From Tsuneonella troitsensis (lineage in GTDB: Bacteria > Pseudomonadota > Alphaproteobacteria > Sphingomonadales > Sphingomonadaceae), in the NCBI RefSeq assembly GCF_001441535.1, contig NZ_LMAU01000002.1, forward strand, positions 186,001-250,000: a DNA stretch of 64,000 nt. The letters run 5' to 3'. Below the pieces are notes generated by a model. That model was not told the DNA's origin and ran no database searches. It saw nothing but the letters and a program-made list of their open reading frames with translations. Position 1 is the stretch's first letter. Each line of letters begins with the position of its first letter. Positions 28,448 to 36,296 of the stretch are shown piece by piece. The translations under genes and the position numbers were made by a program.

Positions 28448-29313
28448 TGCGTAAAACAGCTCTCGGCGTAGGCGTTGCCGCGCTCGTTTCCGCCGCGGCA
28501 ATCGCCCAAATGCCGGCCATGCCCGGCGTTGCCGATCCGGCACGCGTCACCGCCGGAACCTACCGCGCGGATGCCGGGCATACGCTGGTGAGCTGGACGG
28601 TCGATCACTTCGGCTTCAGCGACTATTTCGGGCTGTTCGGCGATGTGAGCGGCACGCTGACGATCGACCCGGCGAACCCCTCCGCCGCCAAGGTCGACGT
28701 CACCATCCCGATCAACCCGACTGTCGCCAGCAAGGGCTTGCGCGATCACCTGCTGCGGCCGGGCAAGGACGGCAAGGCGCCCGACTTCTTCGGGCCGGAG
28801 CCCTCGCCTGCACGCTTCGTGTCGCGCACCGTCACCGTGGGCAGCAGCGGCACGACCGCCTACATCCTCGGCGATCTCACCCTCAACGGCGTGACGCGGC
28901 CCGTCGCGATCCAGGCCGAATTCACCGGTGCTGGCGCAAATCCGATGAACAAGGCCGAGACCGTCGGCTTTTCGGGCAAGTCGATGATCAAGCGGTCGGA
29001 CTTCGGCATCAATTACGGGATACCGATGGTGAGCGACGAGGTCGAACTGACGATTGCGGCGGCGTTCGAGAAGGCTGCGCCGACCGAGCAACCATCGGAG
29101 GGTGCGGCCGCCTGCAACGCTGATAAGATCGCGCCGTGGGTCGGTAAGGCCGCTACCGAAGCCGTTCGCGCGGACATCCTCAAGGCGACGGGTGCCCGCA
29201 CGGCCCGCTGGCTCTATCCGAACAGCCCCGTCACGATGGACTATCGCCCGGATCGACTGAACGTGACGATGGACACCGGAACCGATGTGATCCGCTCCGC
29301 CCGCTGCGGCTGA
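28447..29313 (+). CDS. YceI-family protein fused to a C-terminal I78-like inhibitor domain
   Basis: The 288-residue secreted protein has a signal peptide (AALVSAAAIA). A YceI lipocalin-like domain follows from about 35 to 205, with YRADAGHTLVSWTVDHFGFS, FGDVSGTLTIDPANPSAAKV and GDLTLNGVTRPVAIQAEFTG. After a short Glu/Pro linker, a second domain reads ACNADKIAPWVGKA.. VTMDYRPDRLNVTMD and ends SARCG, matching the I78 domain of the preceding lipoprotein. YceI proteins bind isoprenoid-like lipids. The start at 28447 shares a base with the previous stop; GTGs at 28438 and 28444 are alternatives. The fusion is unusual. Confidence 0.85.
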   Translation: MRKTALGVGVAALVSAAAIAQMPAMPGVADPARVTAGTYRADAGHTLVSWTVDHFGFSDYFGLFGDVSGTLTIDPANPSAAKVDVTIPINPTVASKGLRDHLLRPGKDGKAPDFFGPEPSPARFVSRTVTVGSSGTTAYILGDLTLNGVTRPVAIQAEFTGAGANPMNKAETVGFSGKSMIKRSDFGINYGIPMVSDEVELTIAAAFEKAAPTEQPSEGAAACNADKIAPWVGKAATEAVRADILKATGARTARWLYPNSPVTMDYRPDRLNVTMDTGTDVIRSARCG

Positions 29314-29369
29314 GCCGGTTGCAATTGTAACATTTGATTGCCGCGCACATTTCGCGCATTGCGCCCGGC

Positions 29370-29420
29370 ATGAGCCGCAACGCACTATCGCTGCTTCGAC
29401 TTATCCGCCCTTGGGCGTGA
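29370..29420 (+). CDS. Leucine-rich leader peptide of leuA
   Basis: A 16-codon frame, MSRNALSLLRLIRPWA, contains four leucines and one isoleucine in seven consecutive codons, just upstream of leuA. It is followed by mutually exclusive base-pairing segments. This is the form of a transcription- or translation-attenuation leader sensing leucyl-tRNA. No strong Shine-Dalgarno is visible. Confidence 0.7.
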   Translation: MSRNALSLLRLIRPWA

Positions 29421-29461
29421 CCTGACGCGTGTCCCCGACGGGCGCGCCGGGCGCCCAAGGG
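29408..29461 (+). promoter_or_regulatory. leuA attenuator with alternative hairpins
   Basis: CCCTTGGGCG at 29408-29417, inside the leader peptide's last codons, can pair perfectly over 10 bp with CGCCCAAGGG at 29452-29461. The latter arm also contributes to a competing 6-bp hairpin, GGGCGC-GCCGG-GCGCCC (29440-29456). Ribosome stalling on the leucine codons would change which forms. No T tract follows the inner hairpin, so control may act by Rho or translation. Confidence 0.6.
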
Positions 29462-29519
29462 ATCGAACGGCCGCACCGGCCACCCGATAGACAGCCCCTC
29501 GCGTTTCGGAAGTCCACTC

Positions 29520-31211
29520 ATGCCCATGCTCAGCAATCCCGGCGTCAAGTACAGCGCCTTTCCGCAAGTGCCCCTGCCCGATCGCCAGTGGCCTAGCCGC
29601 GTCATCACCGCCCCGCCGCGATGGCTCTCGACCGACCTGCGCGATGGCAACCAGGCGATCGTCGATCCGATGGACGCGGTGAAGAAGAACCGGTTCTTCG
29701 ACCTCCTGGTCGAAATCGGGGTGAAGGAGATCGAGGTCGGCTTCCCCAGCGCGGGCGCGACCGAGTTCGATTTCATCCGGGGTCTCGTGGCGTCGGGACG
29801 CATCCCCGATGACGTCACGGTGCAGGTCCTGACGCAGAGCCGCGAAGACCTGATCCGCACGTCATTCGCCAGCCTCGAGGGAGCCAAGGCGGCGATCGTG
29901 CATCTCTACAATGCCGTCAGTCCGGCGTGGCGCGACATCGTCTTCCGCATGAGCCGGGACGAGGTAAAGGCCATCGCGGTCGCGGGCGCGAAGGTCATGC
30001 GCGACGAGGCCTCGAAGCGTCCGGGCACCGACTGGCATTTCCAGTACAGCCCCGAAACGTTCTCCACCGCCGAACTCGATTTCAGCATCGAGGTTTGCGA
30101 GGCGGTGATGGAAGTGCTGACTCCGACGCCCGAAAGGCCGCTGATTTTCAACCTTCCGGCCACGGTCGAGGCGGCAACGCCCAATGTCTACGCCGACCAG
30201 ATCGAATACTTTTGCCGCAACCTGCCGAACCGCGACAGCGCCGTAATCTCGCTTCATACCCACAACGACCGCGGCACCGGCGTCGCCGCGGCGGAACTGG
30301 GTCTGATGGCGGGAGCCGACCGTGTCGAAGGCTGCTTGTTCGGGAACGGAGAGCGCACGGGCAACTGCTGCCTGGTGACAGTCGCTCTCAATATGTACAC
30401 GCAAGGGATTGATCCAGAACTGGATTTTTCGAACATCGATCGGATTATCGAGACCGTCGAATACTGCAATCAGATACCCGTCCACCAGCGCCATCCATAC
30501 GGCGGCGAACTGGTCTTCACCGCGTTCTCGGGCAGCCACCAGGACGCGATCAAGAAGGGGTTCGAGGCGCACACTAGGCAGAACGACGAGCACTGGCGTG
30601 TGCCCTACTTGCCGATCGATCCGGCGGACCTGGGTCGCAGCTACGAAGCAGTAATTCGCGTTAATTCTCAGAGCGGTAAAGGCGGTTTTGCCTGGGTTCT
30701 CGAACAGGACCAGGGCCTCAAGCTGCCCAAGGCGATGCAGGCCGATTTTTCCAAGGCGGTGCAGCGGATGGCTGACGAACTGGGGCGCGAACTCAATGCG
30801 GCGGACATCTGGCAGGCGTTCCGCGAAACCTATCACGTCCAGACCCCCGGGAAGCATTTCCAGCTCGTCGACTACGAGGAAAACCGCGCCGCCGATGGCA
30901 CCCGCGTATTCGCCGGCACGATCGAGGTCGCGGGCACGGCGCAGTCCGTTAGCGGCCGCGGCAACGGCCTGATCTCGTCGGTCGTCTCGACACTCGAAGA
31001 CGCTTTCGGCGTGAAGATGGAAGTGTGCGACTACTCGGAACACGCGCTGTCGACCGGCGCCGACGCCCGCGCCGCAGCATACGTCCAGTGCGCCTTGCCC
31101 GATGGACGCCTCATCTGGGGCTGCGGCATCGACGAGGACATCGCCACCGCGAGCGTAAGAGCGGTGGTCAGCGCCGCGAACTCGGCCGTGAGGGACATTC
31201 CGCCCGCATAG
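29520..31211 (+). CDS. leuA: 2-isopropylmalate synthase
   Basis: LeuA condenses 2-oxoisovalerate with acetyl-CoA, the first leucine-specific step. The 563-residue length and the start (YSAFPQVPLPDRQWPSRVI) mark the longer LeuA type 2 form. The catalytic barrel shows LSTDLRDGNQAIVDPMD, VISLHTHNDRGTGVAAAELG and EGCLFGNGERTGN. The C-terminal regulatory domain (about 430-560) should give leucine feedback inhibition. The ATG at 29520 follows a GGAAG motif. The leader peptide 100 bases upstream suggests attenuation by leucine. Confidence 0.97.
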   Translation: MPMLSNPGVKYSAFPQVPLPDRQWPSRVITAPPRWLSTDLRDGNQAIVDPMDAVKKNRFFDLLVEIGVKEIEVGFPSAGATEFDFIRGLVASGRIPDDVTVQVLTQSREDLIRTSFASLEGAKAAIVHLYNAVSPAWRDIVFRMSRDEVKAIAVAGAKVMRDEASKRPGTDWHFQYSPETFSTAELDFSIEVCEAVMEVLTPTPERPLIFNLPATVEAATPNVYADQIEYFCRNLPNRDSAVISLHTHNDRGTGVAAAELGLMAGADRVEGCLFGNGERTGNCCLVTVALNMYTQGIDPELDFSNIDRIIETVEYCNQIPVHQRHPYGGELVFTAFSGSHQDAIKKGFEAHTRQNDEHWRVPYLPIDPADLGRSYEAVIRVNSQSGKGGFAWVLEQDQGLKLPKAMQADFSKAVQRMADELGRELNAADIWQAFRETYHVQTPGKHFQLVDYEENRAADGTRVFAGTIEVAGTAQSVSGRGNGLISSVVSTLEDAFGVKMEVCDYSEHALSTGADARAAAYVQCALPDGRLIWGCGIDEDIATASVRAVVSAANSAVRDIPPA

Positions 31212-31247
31212 TGGTACGCGATGCGATCAACTACGGGGGGATGTAGG

Positions 31248-32060
31248 ATGAATGCGAACAAGGCGCTGTGGGAAAAGGGCGATTTCACGAGAATCGCCGC
31301 AGCAATGCGCGAAAGCGGCGACGAACTGGTCGAGAGCCTCGGCATCGGACCTGGCATGGATGTCCTCGACCTCGGGTGCGGTGACGGGACGACCGCGCTA
31401 CCGGCAGCGCAGCGCGGAGCCCGTGTGCTCGGCGTGGATATCGCCGCCAATCTCGTCGCCGCCGGTAATGCCCGCGCAAGTGCGGCAGGTCTCCAGAACC
31501 TGCGCTTTCAGGAAGGCGATGCATCGGATCTAGCCGACCTGGGCGACGAGAACTTCGACCTCGTGGTCAGCATCTTCGGGGCGATGTTTGCCCCGCGCCC
31601 GTTCGATGTGGCGAATGAGATGGTGCGGGTAACGCGGAAGGGCGGGCGCATCGTCATGGGCAACTGGATTCCCGGCGATCCCACCCTGATCGCCCTTGTT
31701 CTCAAGACCAGCGCGGCCTACACTCCGCCACCGCCGGAAGGGTTCGTCAGCCCGGTCACCTGGGGCGTCGAAGCAAACGTCCGCGAACGGTTCGGTGCGG
31801 CCGGCATCCCGGAATACGGTATCGTATGCTCGCGCGAAACCTACGTTTTTCGCCATTCAGGTCCCCCGTCGGAATTGCTGCAGACCTTCAAGCAGTTCTA
31901 CGGTCCGACAATGAACGCATTTGAAGCGGCTTCGAACGATGGCCGGGCCCAGGATCTGGAGGCCGAGTTGAACGAGCTTTTCGAAAGCCACAACCGCGCC
32001 GGTCCGAAAGCGACGGATATTCCGGCTACTTATCTCAAGGTAGTCGTTTCCAAGCCCTAG
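31248..32060 (+). CDS. Class I SAM-dependent methyltransferase
   Basis: The 270-residue protein has a Rossmann methyltransferase core: MDVLDLGCGDGTTALPAAQR near residues 45-65, the acidic end of strand 2 in VLGVDIAANLV, FQEGDASDLA and RVTRKGGRIVMGNWIP. The C-terminal part (SELLQTFKQFYGPTMNAFEA) resembles UbiE-like small-molecule methyltransferases. The substrate is unknown. The ATG at 31248 follows a GGGGG stretch; an upstream ATG at 31221 is less likely. Confidence 0.85.
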   Translation: MNANKALWEKGDFTRIAAAMRESGDELVESLGIGPGMDVLDLGCGDGTTALPAAQRGARVLGVDIAANLVAAGNARASAAGLQNLRFQEGDASDLADLGDENFDLVVSIFGAMFAPRPFDVANEMVRVTRKGGRIVMGNWIPGDPTLIALVLKTSAAYTPPPPEGFVSPVTWGVEANVRERFGAAGIPEYGIVCSRETYVFRHSGPPSELLQTFKQFYGPTMNAFEAASNDGRAQDLEAELNELFESHNRAGPKATDIPATYLKVVVSKP

Positions 32061-32265
32061 GCTCCATCTTCGCGGGAGCGTCAGGTGCGTGCCGATGCCG
32101 TGGCCGCTTTCCTAAACAAGCGTGTCGACGCGACGTTTGGCTCGTGACTGGCAACGCGCATCCCTCCAACTCCGGAAACCCGGTTCGACGCGCCCCGCTT
32201 CCATCGCCCCGGACACTGTGACACCGTGACATGACTGTGAATCTATCTGCTTGGGAGAGCGTGCC

Positions 32266-33309
32266 ATGACCGAATCGATCCTCGACCCCGAGCTGCCGAT
32301 CATCGATCCGCATCACCACTTGTGGGACCTGCGACCGTTGCTCGGGATGTTTCCCGAGCCCCGCCACGATTTTCTCGAGACGCTGGTCGGCGCGCCCTAC
32401 TACACGTTCGACGAATTGCAGGCCGACACGCAGTCCGGCCACAATGTCGTCGGCACGGTGTTCATGGAATGCGGCGCGTTCTACGATGCCGCGCGCGGGG
32501 ATGAACTGAAGGTCGTCGGCGAGGTCGAATACGTCAACGGCGTAGCGGCGCAGGGGGCGAGCGGGCTCTATGGCGCCTACCGCCCATGTGCGGCGATCGT
32601 CGGGCATGCCGACCTCACGCTCGGAAGCGGTGCCGGCATGGTCCTCGACGCGCTGATCTCCGCCTCGCCGCGTTTCGTCGGGATCCGTCACGCCGCCGCG
32701 TGGGACGCCGACCCCGAGGTCCTCGGTCCGCCCTTTCACGCTCCGCGCGGACTTTATCGCGATGCGACATTCCGCGAGGGATTTGCCGAGCTGGGCAAAC
32801 GCGATCTGACATTCGATGCGTGGCTGCTCGAGCCGCAGCTTGGCGACGTGCTCGACCTGGCGCGCGCGTTTCCCGATCAGCCCATCGTGCTCGATCACTG
32901 CGGCACCCCGCTCGGCATCGCGAGCTATCGCGGAAAGATGCACGAGAATTTCGACCGCTGGCGCGCGAGCATCAAGGCGATTGCGGAGTGCCAGAACGTC
33001 ACCGTCAAGCTTGGCGGTCTCGCGATGGCGTTCTGCCAATTGCCCGACCGCGGCCCGGCAGCGGGCCTCGGCTCCGAAGACCTCGCCGCGATCTGGCGCC
33101 CCTACATCGAAACCTGCATCGAGGCGTTTGGGGCCGAACGCGCGATGTTCGAAAGCAACTATCCCGTCGACCGCTGGGGTGCGAGCTATCCGGTGCTGTG
33201 GAATGCATTCAAACGACTGACGCTGCGCGCTTCGGCCAACGAAAAGCGGGCGTTGTTCGCCGGGACCGCCGCGCGAGTGTACGGGCTGGAGCATCTCCTG
33301 CCCGCGTGA
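32266..33309 (+). CDS. Amidohydrolase (COG3618, TIM-barrel metal-dependent hydrolase)
   Basis: The 347-residue protein shows the HxH metal motif in IIDPHHHLWDL at residues 14-24, FVGIRHAAAWD, the histidine in VLDHCGTPLG and FESNYPVDRWG in place of the distal aspartate loop. COG3618 proteins hydrolyse lactones and 2-pyrones such as L-fuconolactone or PDC; the actual substrate is unknown. The ATG at 32266 has GGGAGAG 7 bases upstream. About 205 bp without recognised genes or clear signals precede it. Confidence 0.85.
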   Translation: MTESILDPELPIIDPHHHLWDLRPLLGMFPEPRHDFLETLVGAPYYTFDELQADTQSGHNVVGTVFMECGAFYDAARGDELKVVGEVEYVNGVAAQGASGLYGAYRPCAAIVGHADLTLGSGAGMVLDALISASPRFVGIRHAAAWDADPEVLGPPFHAPRGLYRDATFREGFAELGKRDLTFDAWLLEPQLGDVLDLARAFPDQPIVLDHCGTPLGIASYRGKMHENFDRWRASIKAIAECQNVTVKLGGLAMAFCQLPDRGPAAGLGSEDLAAIWRPYIETCIEAFGAERAMFESNYPVDRWGASYPVLWNAFKRLTLRASANEKRALFAGTAARVYGLEHLLPA

Positions 33310-33373
33310 CGCTCGACAGGCGCGGCGCGAACCGTTAGCCCCGTTTCGATTCGCAACCGGAGTATTCCCGAGC

Positions 33374-34348
33374 ATGCCGACCACCCTGCCCGCCCCGTTC
33401 GATCGCTTGCGCCTTCCCGTCATCGGATCGCCGCTGTTCATCATATCGGGGCCGGAACTGGTCATCGCGCAATGCAAGGCCGGGATTGTCGGCGCATTCC
33501 CGGCGCTCAACGCGCGTCCTTCGGGCAAGCTGGACGAGTGGCTGCACCAGATCACCGAGGAACTGGCCGCGCACAATCGCGACAATCCCGATCGCCCGGC
33601 GGCGCCCTATGCCGTCAACCAGATCGTCCACAAGTCGAACAGTCGGCTCGAGGAAGACATGGCCGTTTGCGCCAAGTGGGCCGTGCCGCTGGTCATCACC
33701 TCGCTCGGCGCTCGCGAAGACGTGTTCGCCGCCGTCACCGGATGGGGCGGCATCTCGCTGCATGACGTGATCAACGATCGCTTCGCGCGAAAGGCGATCG
33801 AGAAAGGCGCCACCGGCCTCATCCCCGTGGCAGCGGGCGCCGGCGGCCATGCCGGAACGCTTTCGCCGTTCGCGATGATGCAGGAAATCCGCACCTGGTT
33901 CGATGGACCGGTCGCCTTGTCGGGTGCGATCGCACACGGCCGGTCGGTCCTAGCGGCGCAGGCGATGGGGGCGGACTTCGCCTATATCGGGTCGCCGTGG
34001 ATCGCGACCAAGGAAGCCAACGCCGACCAGCGGTACAAGGATGCGATCGTCGAAGCGAAGGCCGACGGGATCGTCTATTCCAACCTCTTTACCGGGGTCC
34101 ACGGCAACTATCTTCGCTCCTCCATCGAGGCGGCCGGAATGGACCCGGATAACCTGCCGGTCAGCGATCCGAGCGCGATGAACTTCGGTTCGGGCGGCAA
34201 CACCGAAGCAAAGGCGTGGAAGGACATATGGGGCTCCGGTCAGGGCGTCGGGATGGTCGAAGCTGTCGAGAGCGTCGCCGACCGCGTCGATGCGCTCTAT
34301 GCGCAGTATCAGGCGGCAAAAGAGGAACTCGCCGCCAAGGCGCTATGA
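33374..34348 (+). CDS. Nitronate monooxygenase
   Basis: This FMN-dependent TIM-barrel enzyme of 324 residues oxidises alkyl nitronates. Its markers are LPVIGSPLFIISGPELVIAQ, the glycine motif LIPVAAGAGGHAGTLSP, ALSGAIAHGRSVLAAQAMGA and DFAYIGSPWIATKEA. It probably detoxifies nitronates, though some members have other oxidase roles. Its last 40 bases overlap the antisense AHH-type pseudogene. Confidence 0.9.
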   Translation: MPTTLPAPFDRLRLPVIGSPLFIISGPELVIAQCKAGIVGAFPALNARPSGKLDEWLHQITEELAAHNRDNPDRPAAPYAVNQIVHKSNSRLEEDMAVCAKWAVPLVITSLGAREDVFAAVTGWGGISLHDVINDRFARKAIEKGATGLIPVAAGAGGHAGTLSPFAMMQEIRTWFDGPVALSGAIAHGRSVLAAQAMGADFAYIGSPWIATKEANADQRYKDAIVEAKADGIVYSNLFTGVHGNYLRSSIEAAGMDPDNLPVSDPSAMNFGSGGNTEAKAWKDIWGSGQGVGMVEAVESVADRVDALYAQYQAAKEELAAKAL

Positions 34349-34861
34349 GTTCCGCCCCACAGCTCCTCGACCATGGCGTCTAGCTCGGTAAAGTCGAAGC
34401 CGGTGCCGACCGGGTCTTTGTGGTTGAGCCGTAGCTGTTCGCGCGGCGGGTCGATAAGGCGCCGACGCAAGGCCCCTTGAAGCAGGGTAAGCCGGAAAAG
34501 CGCCTCCTCACCCGCGCTGTCCGGCCCGCGAGGAAGTTCGGTCGCCCATCGCGCCTCGATTTGGCCGACGCGCTCCATGACCATCTGGTTGTAAGCCCGG
34601 TGCGGCGGGCCGCGATGGAGCGGCAGGCCTAGGCGCCGTGCAGCGGGCGGGAAGCAGGATACCATTGCGCCTGAAATCGTCGAAGCCGAGGCGTCGCGGA
34701 TCGATGGCCGCGAACAGACGAGAGAACGCGCCCTTTCCGCGCGCCTGACGAGGCAGCAGGTGGTGGCGCTGAAGCCCCGGATCGTGCGACGGACTTCCTG
34801 CCCTGTTGACGGCGCGAAAAGGGAGCCAGGTTCTGGGAGCGCTTCGCGGCGGTTCCTTCAC
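34309..34861 (-). pseudogene. AHH/HNH-like nuclease-type gene broken by a frameshift
   Basis: Two overlapping minus-strand frames together make one protein. The first (GTG at 34861) reads PFRAVNRAGSPSHDPGLQRH, HLLPRQ.. and RRLGFDDFRRNGILLP. The second continues ARRLGLPLHRGPPHRAYNQM, VMERVGQIEARW and LRRRLIDPPREQLRLNHKDP. The HHLLPRQ and LPLHRGPxHRxYN blocks are typical of AHH (HNH-superfamily) proteins. The reading frame changes near 34650-34665, close to a CCCGCCCGC stretch, so this is either a real frameshift mutation, a programmed shift or a sequence error. The start overlaps the stop of the next upstream gene (GTGA). Confidence 0.62.
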
Positions 34862-35784
34862 GCGCGTCGCACTCGCACCACCTTGCCGTCCTTTGTGGGT
34901 TCAAGCGCCAGACGGCCTCCGTCGGGCCCGACGACGAACTCGTTTTCGACAAGCTTTCCCTGCGAGACCAGGTGATTGACCAGCCTCACTCCCAACTTGG
35001 CGGCGCCGGCCCGGTCGATGGCGATATTGTTGGCGAGGCGGATTTCCTGGCCCGTGAACCACGAGAGCCCGACGCTGACGATGCCGCCCTCCAGGTCGTC
35101 CTCGAACGCCGCGAAACCGAGCGAGGGAAAAGCTCCGCCCGCGAGCCAGGCCGACACGCTGGAGCGGAAGAATTCGACCCCTACGATCGAGCGCGCAGGC
35201 GGCCACGCGACAGCGATCAGCCCGGGCAACAACTCGGCGAGGGTGACGGCGACGCTCGCCAGCGTCCGGACCACGGCAACGGAATGCATTCCGGCCGAAA
35301 GATGCGGGCCCGGCTGTAACGACATACATTCGAGCGAGGAGGAATCGATCTCTCCACGAAATCCAAACCGGTGCCGCGTTATGAACGGGTTCACTTGTTC
35401 GGGATGCGATTGGCCCGGCGCGAGTCCGAGTAGATCGTACGTCAATCCGTCGCGCAGCAATTCAAATCCTGCCGCAGGTTGGCCTTGCTCGCCGGGTATC
35501 TGATGAGTGACTGTCAGACGCTCGGCGGCTTCGACCAGCGACGTCAGACGCTCGCCATCGGGCCGTTCCCCTGCTCGGAACAGCAGAAGCAACGCGCCAG
35601 CTTTCGCCGGACCGCCTGATGGATCGCTCGACGCGATGAAACGGACCCTTCCGTGTAATATGCCCCACGTGATTCGTGCCGTAAAACAGTCGCTTCGTCG
35701 AGTCCTCGATGCGGCGATGCAACCGGATCGGAGCCAATCGTCAGAAGATACCCGACGCCAGTCCCTCGGCCAAAGCTGCGCCAA
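34858..35784 (-). CDS. Hypothetical protein
   Basis: The open frame is 308 codons. The part from about residue 57 onward has protein-like composition (AGALLLLFRAGERPDGERLT, LPGLIAVAWPPARSIVGVEF, GGIVSVGLSWFTGQEIRLAN). There is a possible distant similarity to DUF4261, but I am not sure. The first 45-50 codons look non-coding and overlap the flavodoxin gene by 44 bases, so the true start may be the TTG at 35592, or an upstream frameshift may exist. It stops four bases into the AHH-type gene. Confidence 0.6.
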   Translation of the reverse strand: MAQLWPRDWRRVSSDDWLRSGCIAASRTRRSDCFTARITWGILHGRVRFIASSDPSGGPAKAGALLLLFRAGERPDGERLTSLVEAAERLTVTHQIPGEQGQPAAGFELLRDGLTYDLLGLAPGQSHPEQVNPFITRHRFGFRGEIDSSSLECMSLQPGPHLSAGMHSVAVVRTLASVAVTLAELLPGLIAVAWPPARSIVGVEFFRSSVSAWLAGGAFPSLGFAAFEDDLEGGIVSVGLSWFTGQEIRLANNIAIDRAGAAKLGVRLVNHLVSQGKLVENEFVVGPDGGRLALEPTKDGKVVRVRRA

Positions 35785-36223
35785 GGAGTCGACACGTTTC
35801 GAGGTCTGCTGCCGGCACGTCTTTCGGCGCTAGGATCACTTCGGGCGTTTGCGCCGCGAGATTGACGATGACCGGCTCCGCGACGCGGCGAAGGCGCCAG
35901 CCGGTCGCTATGCGGTCGATCTGGCGCAGCGCCCCTTCCCCATCGGACCCCGCGGCAATCAGCGTCGCGTAGGCACGCCCCTCGATCTTGCCGAGGACGG
36001 GGTAGTAGCAACGGTCGAACATCTCCTTCATCAGACCGCTCATCGTCGCGAGATTTTCCGGGCAGGCGAAAATGTATCCGCGCGCATCGATGATGTCTGA
36101 CGGTTCGACCGACTCGGCAGGAAGCAGGCGCGCATTGTCCCCCGCTCCGTCGAACGCAGCCCGACCCATCGCTTCCGATGCTCCGGTGCGGCTGTGCCAG
36201 ATTATCAGCAGCGGTCTATCCAT
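35741..36223 (-). CDS. Flavodoxin-like NAD(P)H-dependent oxidoreductase
   Basis: The 160-residue protein begins LLIIWHSRTGASEAMGRAAF, the FMN phosphate-binding loop of flavodoxin folds. IFACPENLATMSGLMKEMFD, in the PxYxGxxxGxxKxFxD-like region, and YATLIAAGSDGEGALRQIDR follow. It probably binds FMN and works in electron transfer or quinone reduction. I chose the ATG at 36223 (MDRPLLI). It is the first gene of a minus-strand run with the hypothetical protein and the AHH-type gene. Confidence 0.82.
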   Translation of the reverse strand: MDRPLLIIWHSRTGASEAMGRAAFDGAGDNARLLPAESVEPSDIIDARGYIFACPENLATMSGLMKEMFDRCYYPVLGKIEGRAYATLIAAGSDGEGALRQIDRIATGWRLRRVAEPVIVNLAAQTPEVILAPKDVPAADLETCRLLGAALAEGLASGIF

Positions 36224-36296
36224 CGCCCGCGAGCATCGCCCCGCGCTGTCGATTGTCAATCGCGCCCGGGTATCCGCAGCCCATCCCCTCGGCTAG

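Noticed and set aside
29469-29481. GGCCG-CAC-CGGCC hairpin as leuA terminator
   Set aside because: The stem is only 5 bp with no T run, so it was not called a terminator.
32200-32250. Repeated TGTGACA/CGTGACA words upstream of the amidohydrolase
   Set aside because: The spacing fits neither a 7-4-7 PHO box nor a CRP palindrome, so no site was called.
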